Virus record (IMG/VR): IMGVR_UViG_3300042402_000637
Span: 1-20,862 of that record
DNA length: 20,862 bases
Origin: a virus
Reading direction: 5' to 3' (one strand)
In this document: piece after piece, positions 13,691 to 19,520 of the stretch
Numbering within the stretch: the first letter of the stretch is position 1
How the letters are laid out: every line of letters starts with the position of its first letter
The notes under the pieces: generated by a model
Databases searched by the model: none
What the model was told of the DNA's origin: nothing
The model's input: only the letters and a program-made list of their open reading frames with translations
Made by a program: the position numbers and the translations under genes

Positions 13691-13962
13691 ATGTAACCAA
13701 AAAACTTGTGTTAAAATTGCTTGAGCAATATCCACAAACAAGAGACAATGACAACCTTTTGATGTCAATGATTTGGCGAAGCGAATCAAATCTGTTCAAC
13801 TTCTTCCATCGTTTAGAATCAGGCAAGTTAACACCAGCGGAAACCATCCGCAGATGCCGTCAACGGTTGCAGTTAGATGATCCAGAATTGCGAGGTGAGA
13901 CCTATGAGCTTCGACAAAAACACCAAGCAAAAGTGAAAAAAGAATTGGGATATGATGTGTGA
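13687..13962 (+). CDS. conserved phage protein, upstream of replication genes
   Basis: 91 aa from ATG 13687, coupled (ATGA) to the preceding stop; an earlier in-frame ATG at 13606 would overlap that gene heavily. Conserved-looking blocks are VLKLLEQYPQTRDNDNLLMS (about 9-28), LESGKLTPAETIRRCRQRLQ (about 44-63) and DDPELRGETYELRQ (65-78). This pattern (T.D.LL, then SI.R.RR.LQ, then P.LRG..Y..R) is widespread in phages of Gram-positive and Bacteroidota hosts just before replication genes; its role is not known. The promoter at 13945 lies inside its last codons. Confidence 0.65.
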   Translation: MNVTKKLVLKLLEQYPQTRDNDNLLMSMIWRSESNLFNFFHRLESGKLTPAETIRRCRQRLQLDDPELRGETYELRQKHQAKVKKELGYDV

Positions 13963-13975
13963 TTGATTATCTTTG
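13945..13975 (+). promoter_or_regulatory. consensus promoter for the structured RNA and replication genes
   Basis: TTG at 13945-13947, a 20-nt spacer, and TATCTTTG at 13968-13975, an exact TAnnTTTG match. It starts within the end of the preceding gene. A start of transcription about 4-5 nt after the -7 box falls at 13979-13980, which is the first base of hairpin 1 of the RNA described next. Confidence 0.75.
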
Positions 13976-13979
13976 TAGT

Positions 13980-14073
13980 GTTAACGAGAAGGTTGCAGTT
14001 TCTCAATGTTAAAAGATTTTTACCCTGTTGGAATAGTCGCACTGCAACTGCACTATTTCGATGGGGTTTTTTT
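13980..14073 (+). ncRNA. two-hairpin RNA with complementary apical loops (kissing-loop leader or small RNA)
   Basis: About 94 nt between a consensus promoter and the ATG at 14074. Hairpin 1: TTAAC (13981-13985) and GAGAA (13986-13990) pair with TTCTC (14000-14004) and GTTAA (14008-14012), with a 3-nt AAT bulge. A G-U pair (13991/13999) closes the 7-nt loop GTTGCAG (13992-13998). Hairpin 2: 14022-14041 pairs with 14049-14067 in 19 base pairs with one bulged C (14038), and its 7-nt loop is CTGCAAC (14042-14048). The two loops are exact reverse complements, so a 7-bp kissing helix is possible, within one molecule or between two. A 9-nt A/T-rich linker joins them. Several G-U pairs in hairpin 2 favour the + strand RNA over the antisense. 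I recognise no known RNA family. It may act as an attenuator or as a free small RNA. Confidence 0.6.
14022..14073 (+). terminator. intrinsic terminator abutting a start codon (attenuator candidate)
   Basis: Stem 14022-14041 / 14049-14067: ACCC with GGGT, then a mixed section with U-G pairs, then AATAGT with ACTATT, one bulged C, and GCA with TGC; 19 pairs in all, with loop CTGCAAC. T residues run from 14067 to 14073. The next base begins the ATG of the replication gene. A terminator here would stop transcription before the gene unless its loop is engaged or the structure is disrupted. Confidence 0.75.
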
Positions 14074-14670
14074 ATGTCAAAAAATAAGAAATCATTCCTA
14101 CTCTATTGTGATTTAATTCACACGGTAGACCAACTCACAAACGAACAGGCTGGTGATCTGTTCAAGCACATACTACGATATGTGAATGACCAAGAACCAC
14201 AGACGGACAATGTGATAACTCGCATTGCTTTTGAACCTATCAAGCAATCATTGATGAGAGATTTGGTAAAATACAAATCTATTTGTGAACGGAATTCGGA
14301 CAATGCAAAGAAGCGATGGGATGCGACCGCATCCGATGGCATACGACCGCTTACCAAAAATGCCGATAGTGATAGTGATAGTGATAGTGATAGTGATAAT
14401 GTAAAAGAAGAATACAAACTATCGTTTGATTTGTGGTTGAAGTATAAGAAAGAAAAAAAACAGAAATACACAACAACTGGCATTAAACAACTCATCAAAT
14501 CTTGTCAGTCAAAATACACACCAAAAGAATTCACGGAGGTCGTTGAACACTCCATCACTCAAAACTATTCAGGTTTATATGCACCAAAAGATTTTGAGAA
14601 AAACAAAACAATTGAAATCATTAACAACAAAAACAAATTTAATTTGAAAGATTATGACGAACGAGCTTGA
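14074..14670 (+). CDS. replication initiation-type protein (DUF6291-like N-terminus)
   Basis: 198 aa from ATG 14074. A longer frame from a TTG at 13963 would translate the structured RNA and is rejected. Residues 5-83 (KKSFLLYCDLIHTVDQLTNE, AGDLFKHILRYVND and onward to NSDNAKKRW) match the N-terminal domain found in phage replication-initiation or replisome-organiser proteins (DUF6291-like). A low-complexity linker follows (DS repeated five times, 98-107). The C-terminal domain (YTTTGIKQLIKSCQSKYTPK; NYSGLYAPKDF) is like the helicase-loader end of such proteins. The gene directly precedes the DnaB-type helicase (17-nt overlap), so it probably binds the origin and loads the helicase. The exact biochemical role is inferred. 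Confidence 0.7.
   Translation: MSKNKKSFLLYCDLIHTVDQLTNEQAGDLFKHILRYVNDQEPQTDNVITRIAFEPIKQSLMRDLVKYKSICERNSDNAKKRWDATASDGIRPLTKNADSDSDSDSDSDNVKEEYKLSFDLWLKYKKEKKQKYTTTGIKQLIKSCQSKYTPKEFTEVVEHSITQNYSGLYAPKDFEKNKTIEIINNKNKFNLKDYDERA
14365..14400 (+). repeat. hexanucleotide repeat (GATAGT)5 plus GATAAT
   Basis: Five perfect GATAGT units at 14365-14394 followed by GATAAT at 14395-14400, inside the replication protein gene. It encodes alternating Asp-Ser. Unit changes by slippage would keep the frame and only change linker length. Confidence 0.95.
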
Positions 14671-15892
14671 AGAATACATCATCGGTCAATTGCTTTACTA
14701 CGAACAGACCAGAGCATTATTACCAAGAATTAAACCAGTGTGGTTTGAAACAAAACTATATCAAAGAGTGATTGACTTTATGATGGACAGATATATACAA
14801 AACGAACCCATTGACTATGTGTGTTTGGTTGGGAAGTTTGAAAGAACTGAAGTACAACATCTTGTGACAATTGGTCAAGCCGTTTATTCTATGCCCAATT
14901 TAAGCCAATATCTTCCAAAATTGGAACATAGATACTTACAAAAGAATTTCGTTCAGCAAATCTCTTCTATTGATGTCACATTGGATTTGAAAGAGATGCT
15001 CACCTTTACACAAACTTTGATTGATAACACCAAGTTCACCACCATAAACGATCCTTTGTCTATTCACAAAGTTGTGGCATCGGCAGTTGATACAATAACC
15101 GAATCAATCAAAAGGGGTGACAAGATAACCGGGAAGCAAACTGGATGGCAATCACTTGACAGGGTATTGGGTGGATGGAATCACGGTGATTTGGTTGTGA
15201 TGGCTGCGAGACCGGGACAAGGAAAGACCGCACTTGCTTTGTCATTGATGTATGAGTTTGGGAAATTGGGTGGTAAGGGGTTATTCATTTCACTTGAAAT
15301 GTCATCCGAACAATTGGCGAAGAGATACTTGTCATTGATTTGTGATTTGCCAAACTGGAAAATTCGCAATGCGACATTGAGAGAAAATGAGGTGATTTAT
15401 ATGTGTGACAGTGTGAACAATTCGGTGGTTGAGTTCTTTGTTGATGACGATCCGAATTCATCCATCAATCAAATCAAATCAAAAGCAAAAATACACAAGG
15501 CAAAACACGGATTGGAATTGTTGATCATTGATTACATCCAGTTAATCAAAGGAACAAAGCAAAACAGAGAGCAAGAAATCGCAGAGATATCACGAAACCT
15601 TAAATTATTGGCAAAGGAATTGCAAATCACCGTTATTGTTTTGGCACAACTTTCAAGGAAGTGTGAGGAGAGAGCAGATAAAAGACCGATGCTATCCGAC
15701 ATTCGGGAAAGTGGAAGCATTGAACAAGATGCAGATGTTGTGATGTTCCCCTTTAGACCTGATTACTATTCAAAGGAACGCAATGAATCGGAGGATGCTG
15801 AACTCATCATCGCAAAGAACAGGCACGGAGAATGTTTCACAATTGAAACCACCTTCATTGGATCACGAACAATGTACAAGGAACGCATATGA
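14654..15892 (+). CDS. dnaB: DnaB-type replicative DNA helicase
   Basis: 412 aa, near the usual length of phage DnaB proteins. The N-terminal primase-interaction domain (about 1-125) starts MTNELEEYIIGQLLYYEQTR. After a linker comes the RecA-like core: TGWQSLDRVLGGWNHGDLVV (163-182), Walker A ARPGQGKT (185-192, Lys191/Thr192), FISLEMSSEQLAKRYLSL (211-228), Walker B LLIIDYIQLI (289-298, Asp293), and the H3/H4 region VLAQLSRKCEERADKRPMLS (329-348) followed by DIRESGSIEQDADVVMF. It unwinds DNA ahead of the phage replication fork as a hexamer. It overlaps the preceding initiator gene by 17 nt and the HNH gene by 4 nt. Confidence 0.92.
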   Translation: MTNELEEYIIGQLLYYEQTRALLPRIKPVWFETKLYQRVIDFMMDRYIQNEPIDYVCLVGKFERTEVQHLVTIGQAVYSMPNLSQYLPKLEHRYLQKNFVQQISSIDVTLDLKEMLTFTQTLIDNTKFTTINDPLSIHKVVASAVDTITESIKRGDKITGKQTGWQSLDRVLGGWNHGDLVVMAARPGQGKTALALSLMYEFGKLGGKGLFISLEMSSEQLAKRYLSLICDLPNWKIRNATLRENEVIYMCDSVNNSVVEFFVDDDPNSSINQIKSKAKIHKAKHGLELLIIDYIQLIKGTKQNREQEIAEISRNLKLLAKELQITVIVLAQLSRKCEERADKRPMLSDIRESGSIEQDADVVMFPFRPDYYSKERNESEDAELIIAKNRHGECFTIETTFIGSRTMYKERI

Positions 15893-16494
15893 GAAAGTAT
15901 TGGACAAAGGAAGAAGCTGAAGAATTACAGCGGTTATATCCAACAACCACTGGGAAAGATTTGGCTTTGCGTTTTGGATGTAATGTCCAGCAGATTTACA
16001 ACCGTGCAAACAAAATGGGATTACATAAAGATCTTGATTTTTTGCATCAATACTATCGTGAAAACTTCAAAGGACACCAAGCCACTCAATTCAAAAAAGG
16101 AATGAAATCCTGGAATAAAGGTCAAAAAGGATTACAGATCGGAGGAGTTGAAACACAATTCAAAAAGGGTAGATTGCCACACAATACCAAGCCGATTGGA
16201 TTCCGTTCATATCGTGATGGGTACTTGGTGGAAAGAGTTGAGAAAGGATTTGAATTTGTTCACAAACTAATTTGGAAACAACATCACGGAGAAATACCAA
16301 TGGGAATGTTTGTGGTATTCAAAGACCGAAACAAGAATAACATTTGTATTGAAAACTTGGAAATCATTGACCGAGTGGAACACATCCGGAGAAATCACAT
16401 CCAAAATCTACCACCAGAATTGAAGGAAGTAGTACATCTTAAAAAATCAATCACACGAAAAATTAATCAAATAGAAAAAAATGGCACGAAATAA
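15889..16494 (+). CDS. HNH endonuclease, homing-type, with N-terminal DNA-binding region
   Basis: 201 aa. Residues 1-48 (MRKYWTKEEAEELQRLYPTT, then LALRFGCNVQQIYNRANKMG) are a Myb/helix-turn-helix-like DNA-binding part. Two copies of a NUMOD3-like motif follow (TQFKKGMKSWNKGQKG at 66-81, TQFKKGRLPHNTKP at 89-102). The HNH nuclease core is FVHKLIWKQHHGEIPMGMFV (123-142) and VFKDRNKNNICIENLEII (143-160), with His125, Asp146, Asn150/151 and Asn156. Such proteins nick or cut DNA and are often mobile free-standing genes in phages. Here it is coupled to the helicase gene by ATGA and is not in an intron. A replication-linked nuclease is the alternative. Confidence 0.75.
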   Translation: MRKYWTKEEAEELQRLYPTTTGKDLALRFGCNVQQIYNRANKMGLHKDLDFLHQYYRENFKGHQATQFKKGMKSWNKGQKGLQIGGVETQFKKGRLPHNTKPIGFRSYRDGYLVERVEKGFEFVHKLIWKQHHGEIPMGMFVVFKDRNKNNICIENLEIIDRVEHIRRNHIQNLPPELKEVVHLKKSITRKINQIEKNGTK

Positions 16495-16702
16495 AATTAA
16501 CGATCTCCGTGATCACCTTTTTGAAACACTGGAACGCCTGAAAGATGGCGACATTGACATTGCAACTGCAAAAGCAATGGCAGATGTTGGACAAGTAATT
16601 ATCAATTCAGCAAAGATTGAAATTGATTTCATCAGAGCAACTGGATCAACAAAGGATTCAGGATTCATTCGGTTAGGCGAAGGCAATGAAAAGTTGTTAT
16701 GA
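16481..16702 (+). CDS. conserved small phage protein, unknown function
   Basis: 73 aa (MARNKINDLRDHLFETLERL...). The pattern INDLRDHLFETLERLKDGD followed by AKAMADVGQVIINSAKIEID is found in many phages and prophages next to replication or regulatory genes; its role is unknown to me. It reads as a helical hairpin. The start lies 14 nt inside the HNH gene and the stop overlaps the next gene (ATGA). Confidence 0.7.
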   Translation: MARNKINDLRDHLFETLERLKDGDIDIATAKAMADVGQVIINSAKIEIDFIRATGSTKDSGFIRLGEGNEKLL

Positions 16703-17010
16703 AAATAATTGACAGACGCAGAGACGAACAACTCGGAACAAAAGCAAAAGGATTGCCAATGTACAAAGAATTCATACAACTCGTTGAAAAGGATAAAAGG
16801 GTACAATCATACTACAATATGAAAGATATGCTCTTAGATGCGTTCAAATGGGATAAAACGCCACAAGGTCACGAGTACTGGCAATCGGTATATGATTCAA
16901 TCGTTATTGCAGACCATCCCAAATGTCCCCAGTGCAACACCATCGGCAAGGTAAAATTGCTCAAGACCGCAAACAAGCACAAGTGTAACAAATGTAAAAT
17001 CACATTCTAA
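16699..17010 (+). CDS. small zinc-ribbon protein
   Basis: 103 aa. The helical N-terminal two-thirds (LPMYKEFIQLVEKDKRVQSY, WDKTPQGHEYWQSVYDSI) carries no motif. The C-terminus has a zinc ribbon CPQC (76-79) and CNKC (96-99) separated by a short beta section (TIGKVKLLKTANKHK). Zinc ribbons of this kind bind DNA, RNA or proteins. Its place among replication genes suggests nucleic-acid work. Coupled on both sides (ATGA before; the TAATG junction after). Confidence 0.65.
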   Translation: MKIIDRRRDEQLGTKAKGLPMYKEFIQLVEKDKRVQSYYNMKDMLLDAFKWDKTPQGHEYWQSVYDSIVIADHPKCPQCNTIGKVKLLKTANKHKCNKCKITF

Positions 17011-17486
17011 TGATCAGCCACTATCAAGAAGTACACAACCTTAAGCAAGAGATTCGCAGATTGCGATTGCAGATTACAGAGATAACCGTCAAGCACGACA
17101 AAGAGTTGAAACGATTAAAAGAAGAAATCATTCAACCCAAGTGCGATTTGAATAGCATTGATGCTGACTGGACAGATGCTATGAGAGTTTGTTGTCAAGC
17201 CTACGATGTCACACCTGATCTCGTTATTTCATCATTGAGAAAACAATCCGTGGTGTATGCCCGTCATATGTTCTCCTTCCTTTGCCGTAAGCATTTGAAG
17301 ATGACATTTAGTTCAATTGGCTATATATTGGGGAGAGACCATTCCAGCGTGATGAATGCCATCAATGTGTTTGATAATTTAGTTACACACGACAAAACCA
17401 CAAGACAAACCTATGAAACATCCGTTCAGCTATTGGGTGATTACTTGCACCAAAGGACTCTCATCATCGATACACATCTTGTATGA
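17010..17486 (+). CDS. DnaA domain IV-like DNA-binding protein
   Basis: 158 aa. Residues 5-42 form a coiled coil (EVHNLKQEIRRLRLQITEIT). Residues about 62-125 match the C-terminal, DnaA-box-binding domain of DnaA: an N-terminal helix with DVTPDLVISSLRKQSVVYAR, then FLCRKHLKMTFSSIGYILGR and the signature GRDHSSVMNAI (108-118). The AAA+ ATPase part of DnaA is absent. It may bind an origin or DnaA boxes, either to initiate phage replication or to compete with host DnaA. It ends 72 nt before the sigma-like gene. Confidence 0.75.
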   Translation: MISHYQEVHNLKQEIRRLRLQITEITVKHDKELKRLKEEIIQPKCDLNSIDADWTDAMRVCCQAYDVTPDLVISSLRKQSVVYARHMFSFLCRKHLKMTFSSIGYILGRDHSSVMNAINVFDNLVTHDKTTRQTYETSVQLLGDYLHQRTLIIDTHLV

Positions 17487-17532
17487 GGAAGAACAAGTTT
17501 TGAGATGCCAAAAAAAGTACGAAAAAGATGGT

Positions 17533-17540
17533 TATATTTG
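17533..17540 (+). promoter_or_regulatory. promoter-like element before the sigma-like gene
   Basis: TATATTTG at 17533-17540 is an exact TAnnTTTG match, continuing into the shared block TTTGCATTATTGAAAAG (17537-17553). The only TTTG upstream (17499-17502) is 30 nt away, too far for the standard spacing. The gap 17487-17558 has no terminator hairpin. Confidence 0.45.
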
Positions 17541-17558
17541 CATTATTGAAAAGAAAAA

Positions 17559-18068
17559 TTGAATAAAGATGCCATCATATTGGAACTATCCAAAGCCGAT
17601 TGGCTGAAGAAAGCAACCAAGAACATTGCAAAAAACAATGAGTTGGCAAGGGAGTTGTATCAATTTTACTTTTTAACCATCCTTGAGAAACCTGATGAAC
17701 AAATCGAGAAAATATACAGAGACGGATACATCCAGTTTTGGTCAATCCGTCTTTTATACCTTTGTATCAACGGCAACCGGCATCCCTTTGGCGAATCAAG
17801 AATATATGATCAACAGGATGTGTACGAAATTGACTTCGCTGAAGAGATTGACTTACTGGATGACAGAGAGCAAACGGAAGGAATTGAACTTGAACGAATC
17901 AACAAAATAAACCAAGTAACAGAATCAGCATATTTCTATGAACGAGAACTTTTCAAACTATGGTGTTCAGGAATGTCAGCAAGGGCAATCCATAGAAAGA
18001 CAGATATCTCCGTTCGTGAAGTGTTGAGAGTAATTAAACTAATGAAAGAAAGATGTATAACGAAATAA
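17559..18068 (+). CDS. sigma-70-like phage transcription factor (putative)
   Basis: 169 aa starting at TTG 17559; an in-frame stop at 17547 excludes any earlier start and no suitable ATG lies near. The N-terminal part (KNNELARELYQFYFLTILEK, GYIQFWSIRLLYLCINGNRH) resembles region 2 of small sigma factors. An acidic linker (IDFAEEIDLLDDREQTEGIE) follows. The C-terminal YFYERELFKLWCSGMSARAI and TDISVREVLRVIKLM look like region 4 with a helix-turn-helix. Similar proteins are common in Bacteroidota phages. It may redirect host RNA polymerase to phage promoters. Confidence in the DNA-binding end is higher than in region 2. Confidence 0.6.
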   Translation: MNKDAIILELSKADWLKKATKNIAKNNELARELYQFYFLTILEKPDEQIEKIYRDGYIQFWSIRLLYLCINGNRHPFGESRIYDQQDVYEIDFAEEIDLLDDREQTEGIELERINKINQVTESAYFYERELFKLWCSGMSARAIHRKTDISVREVLRVIKLMKERCITK

Positions 18069-18307
18069 TTGGAATCGCTTGTTTAAGCATTATCATCGTA
18101 AACTTTGGCAAACCAGCCGATCTATTAAAACGCTATCTCTACGGTAGTGACTATTCCAAATGGAAACGAATGAAACCCCTTGACTGTGCTTTTTGTTTGT
18201 CTTGGTGGTTGGGCTTGTCCTTTTTCCTATACACCTACGGTTGGGTGGGGATACTTTACGCATCCATCGCAACTGTGATTGTCGCACTTCTTGAAACTAA
18301 ACTATGA
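18053..18307 (+). CDS. small membrane protein, DUF1360-like
   Basis: 84 aa with a hydrophobic N-terminal segment (IIGIACLSIIIVNFGKP), a motif KPLDCAFCLSWWLGLSFFLY at 41-60, and a second span at about 64-80 (VGILYASIATVIVALLE). The PxxCxxCLSxWxG motif is typical of DUF1360-type membrane proteins found in bacteria and phages; their role is not established. It overlaps the sigma-like gene by 16 nt and the next gene by 4 nt. Confidence 0.65.
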   Translation: MYNEIIGIACLSIIIVNFGKPADLLKRYLYGSDYSKWKRMKPLDCAFCLSWWLGLSFFLYTYGWVGILYASIATVIVALLETKL

Positions 18308-18495
18308 CACCACAAGAAAAAGCATATGAGATATGGCAAAAAATGATGAACGCTGATGTATTGGTTGATTCAATTAGCGCTAAACAATGCTCTTTAGTTG
18401 CAGTTGATGAGATATTGAGTATAAACTCCGTTGACAAGGATGAGGATTTATCAAACTATTGGGAAGAAGTAAAAAAAGAAATTGAGAAACTATGA
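18304..18495 (+). CDS. conserved small phage protein (AKQCSLVAVDEIL type)
   Basis: 63 aa, helical and acidic. MTPQEKAYEIWQKMMN at the start, AKQCSLVAVDEILS in the middle (26-39), YWEEVKKEIEKL at the end. This arrangement is common in Bacteroidota phages and prophages and its role is unknown. A related N-terminus (IPKEKAEELIETYLNM) appears in the partial gene at 20798, so there may be two members in this phage. Coupled on both sides by ATGA. Confidence 0.65.
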   Translation: MTPQEKAYEIWQKMMNADVLVDSISAKQCSLVAVDEILSINSVDKDEDLSNYWEEVKKEIEKL

Positions 18496-18764
18496 GCAAC
18501 ATTGAATTTATACTATCACTACAACCGTTGTACGACAACTGGAAGAAAACACAAGTATTTGCACCATCACCAGAACAAGGGGCAATCCTGAACAATGTCC
18601 ACCGTGAAATCTTCGGAAGGAACTTGCCTAATTGCAGTACCTGTATAACCGAAGCATTGCACTCACTTTTGATATGGGCAAACCAACAACAAGAAGCCAT
18701 CACCAAAGCACAACTTGCCGATGATGAGCAGAAACCAAAGAGGAGAAGAAAGAATGAGCAATAA
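18492..18764 (+). CDS. hypothetical phage protein with basic tail
   Basis: 90 aa (MSNIEFILSLQPLYDNWKKT...). The central part (IFGRNLPNCSTCITEALHSL) has a CSTC pair. The C-terminus is strongly basic (KPKRRRKNEQ). A pattern of helices followed by C-x-x-C and a basic tail is seen in small phage proteins of unknown role. One CxxC is not enough to claim zinc binding. It overlaps the next gene by 11 nt. Confidence 0.55.
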   Translation: MSNIEFILSLQPLYDNWKKTQVFAPSPEQGAILNNVHREIFGRNLPNCSTCITEALHSLLIWANQQQEAITKAQLADDEQKPKRRRKNEQ

Positions 18765-18996
18765 ACAACAAACGGCAGTAGAGTGGCAACACATTGAGTT
18801 GTCAAAATTTCTTAATGGCAAATCAGAGTTCACAGATGCACATGATATTTTAATTAAAGCCAAAGAAATGGAGAAAGAAAGAATTGAAACTGCATACAAC
18901 AAAGGAACAGTTCATGGAATTGATTATCCTGAAAGTACACTACCAATAACTGGTGAACAATACTACGAACAAACATACGGAGGAGGTGAGCAATGA
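18754..18996 (+). CDS. small phage protein, first of a tandem paralogue pair
   Basis: 80 aa from ATG 18754; a frame from 18715 would run deep into the preceding gene. It begins MSNKQQTAVEWQHIELSKFL and contains IKAKEMEKERIETAYNKG, a helix found in many small Bacteroidota-phage proteins (QAxxMExxQI.xA). The next gene has the same start pattern and the same central helix, so the two are tandem duplicates. Function unknown. Confidence 0.65.
   Translation: MSNKQQTAVEWQHIELSKFLNGKSEFTDAHDILIKAKEMEKERIETAYNKGTVHGIDYPESTLPITGEQYYEQTYGGGEQ
18760..18779 (+). repeat. 20-nt direct repeat, copy 1
   Basis: The 20 nt at 18760-18779 (coding NKQQTA and onward) recur without change at 19002-19021 near the start of the adjacent gene. 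They mark a tandem gene duplication. Confidence 0.85.
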
Positions 18997-19244
18997 CAAA
19001 CAATAAACAACAAACGGCAGTGGAGTGGTTAAGGCAAGAAGTATTAAAACAAGATATAGATTCATCAAGTAGAGAATTATATAAACAAGCCAAAGAAATG
19101 GAAATTGCAGGAAAGGAAATGAGTTATTCCGATGGTTATGCGGAAGGTTATAAACGGGCATTGGAAGTGATTGAGTGGTATATCAAAAACCACATTAGTG
19201 GAATGCCACAAGACCATATCGTTGACACGAACAAAATGATATGA
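18993..19244 (+). CDS. small phage protein, second of a tandem paralogue pair
   Basis: 83 aa, start ATGA-coupled to its paralogue. It begins MTNNKQQTAVEWLRQEVLKQ and has YKQAKEMEIAGKEMSYSDGY, matching the paralogue in NKQQTAVEW and in AKEME. The C-terminal halves differ (YAEGYKRALEVIEWYIKNHI here), so the pair has diverged. Function unknown. Confidence 0.65.
   Translation: MTNNKQQTAVEWLRQEVLKQDIDSSSRELYKQAKEMEIAGKEMSYSDGYAEGYKRALEVIEWYIKNHISGMPQDHIVDTNKMI
19002..19021 (+). repeat. 20-nt direct repeat, copy 2
   Basis: Identical to 18760-18779; the next base differs (G instead of A), then GAGTGG-type coding continues in both copies. Confidence 0.85.
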
Positions 19245-19498
19245 AACCCCACACCAAAATCTATATGAACCATTTCGGATATGACATCAGCTCATTCATA
19301 GATTGTGAGGTGTGCGGTAAAGTTGGAAACGACCTTCACCACATAGAAGCAAGGGGAATGGGAGGGACAAAGACAAAGGATGTCATTGAAAATTTAATGT
19401 GTTTGTGCAGAGAATGTCACATCAAGTATGGAGACAAGAAACAACACAAGGAGTGGTTGAAATCCATTCACGAGCAAAGATTGTCAATTGTAAAATAA
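19241..19498 (+). CDS. HNH nuclease next to the terminase region
   Basis: 85 aa with a complete zinc-type HNH core: CEVC (22-25), DLHHIEARGMGG (31-42) with His33/His34, IENLMCLCRECHIKYG (49-64) with Asn51, Cys56, Cys59 and His60. Many tailed phages carry a small HNH protein beside terminase genes, where it helps cut DNA during packaging. The neighbouring probable TerS fits this. The start overlaps the preceding stop (ATGA). Homing activity is possible but there is no NUMOD motif. Confidence 0.8.
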   Translation: MKPHTKIYMNHFGYDISSFIDCEVCGKVGNDLHHIEARGMGGTKTKDVIENLMCLCRECHIKYGDKKQHKEWLKSIHEQRLSIVK

Positions 19499-19520
19499 CA
19501 GCGAAATAACAACGAGAGCA

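Noticed and set aside
13727-13736. DnaA-box-like ATATCCACA
   Set aside because: One 8-of-9 match inside a coding region, with no cluster nearby; not enough for an origin call.
13963-14073. Open frame from TTG 13963 extending the replication protein by 37 residues
   Set aside because: It would translate through both hairpins and the terminator. The expected protein start (MSKNKKSFLLYCD) is at ATG 14074 and the upstream residues do not look like the family.
14365-14400. Possible short CRISPR-like array
   Set aside because: Units are 6 nt with no spacers, so it is a microsatellite in a coding linker.
14118-14498. 126-aa antisense open frame containing a Leu-Ser repeat
   Set aside because: The repeat is only the complement of the GATAGT repeat; no independent support.
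17487-17532. Possible terminator before the sigma-like gene
   Set aside because: There is an A run but no stem on either strand.
18380-18805. 141-aa antisense open frame
   Set aside because: It spans three well-supported small + strand genes and encodes a low-complexity Ser/Cys/Leu protein.
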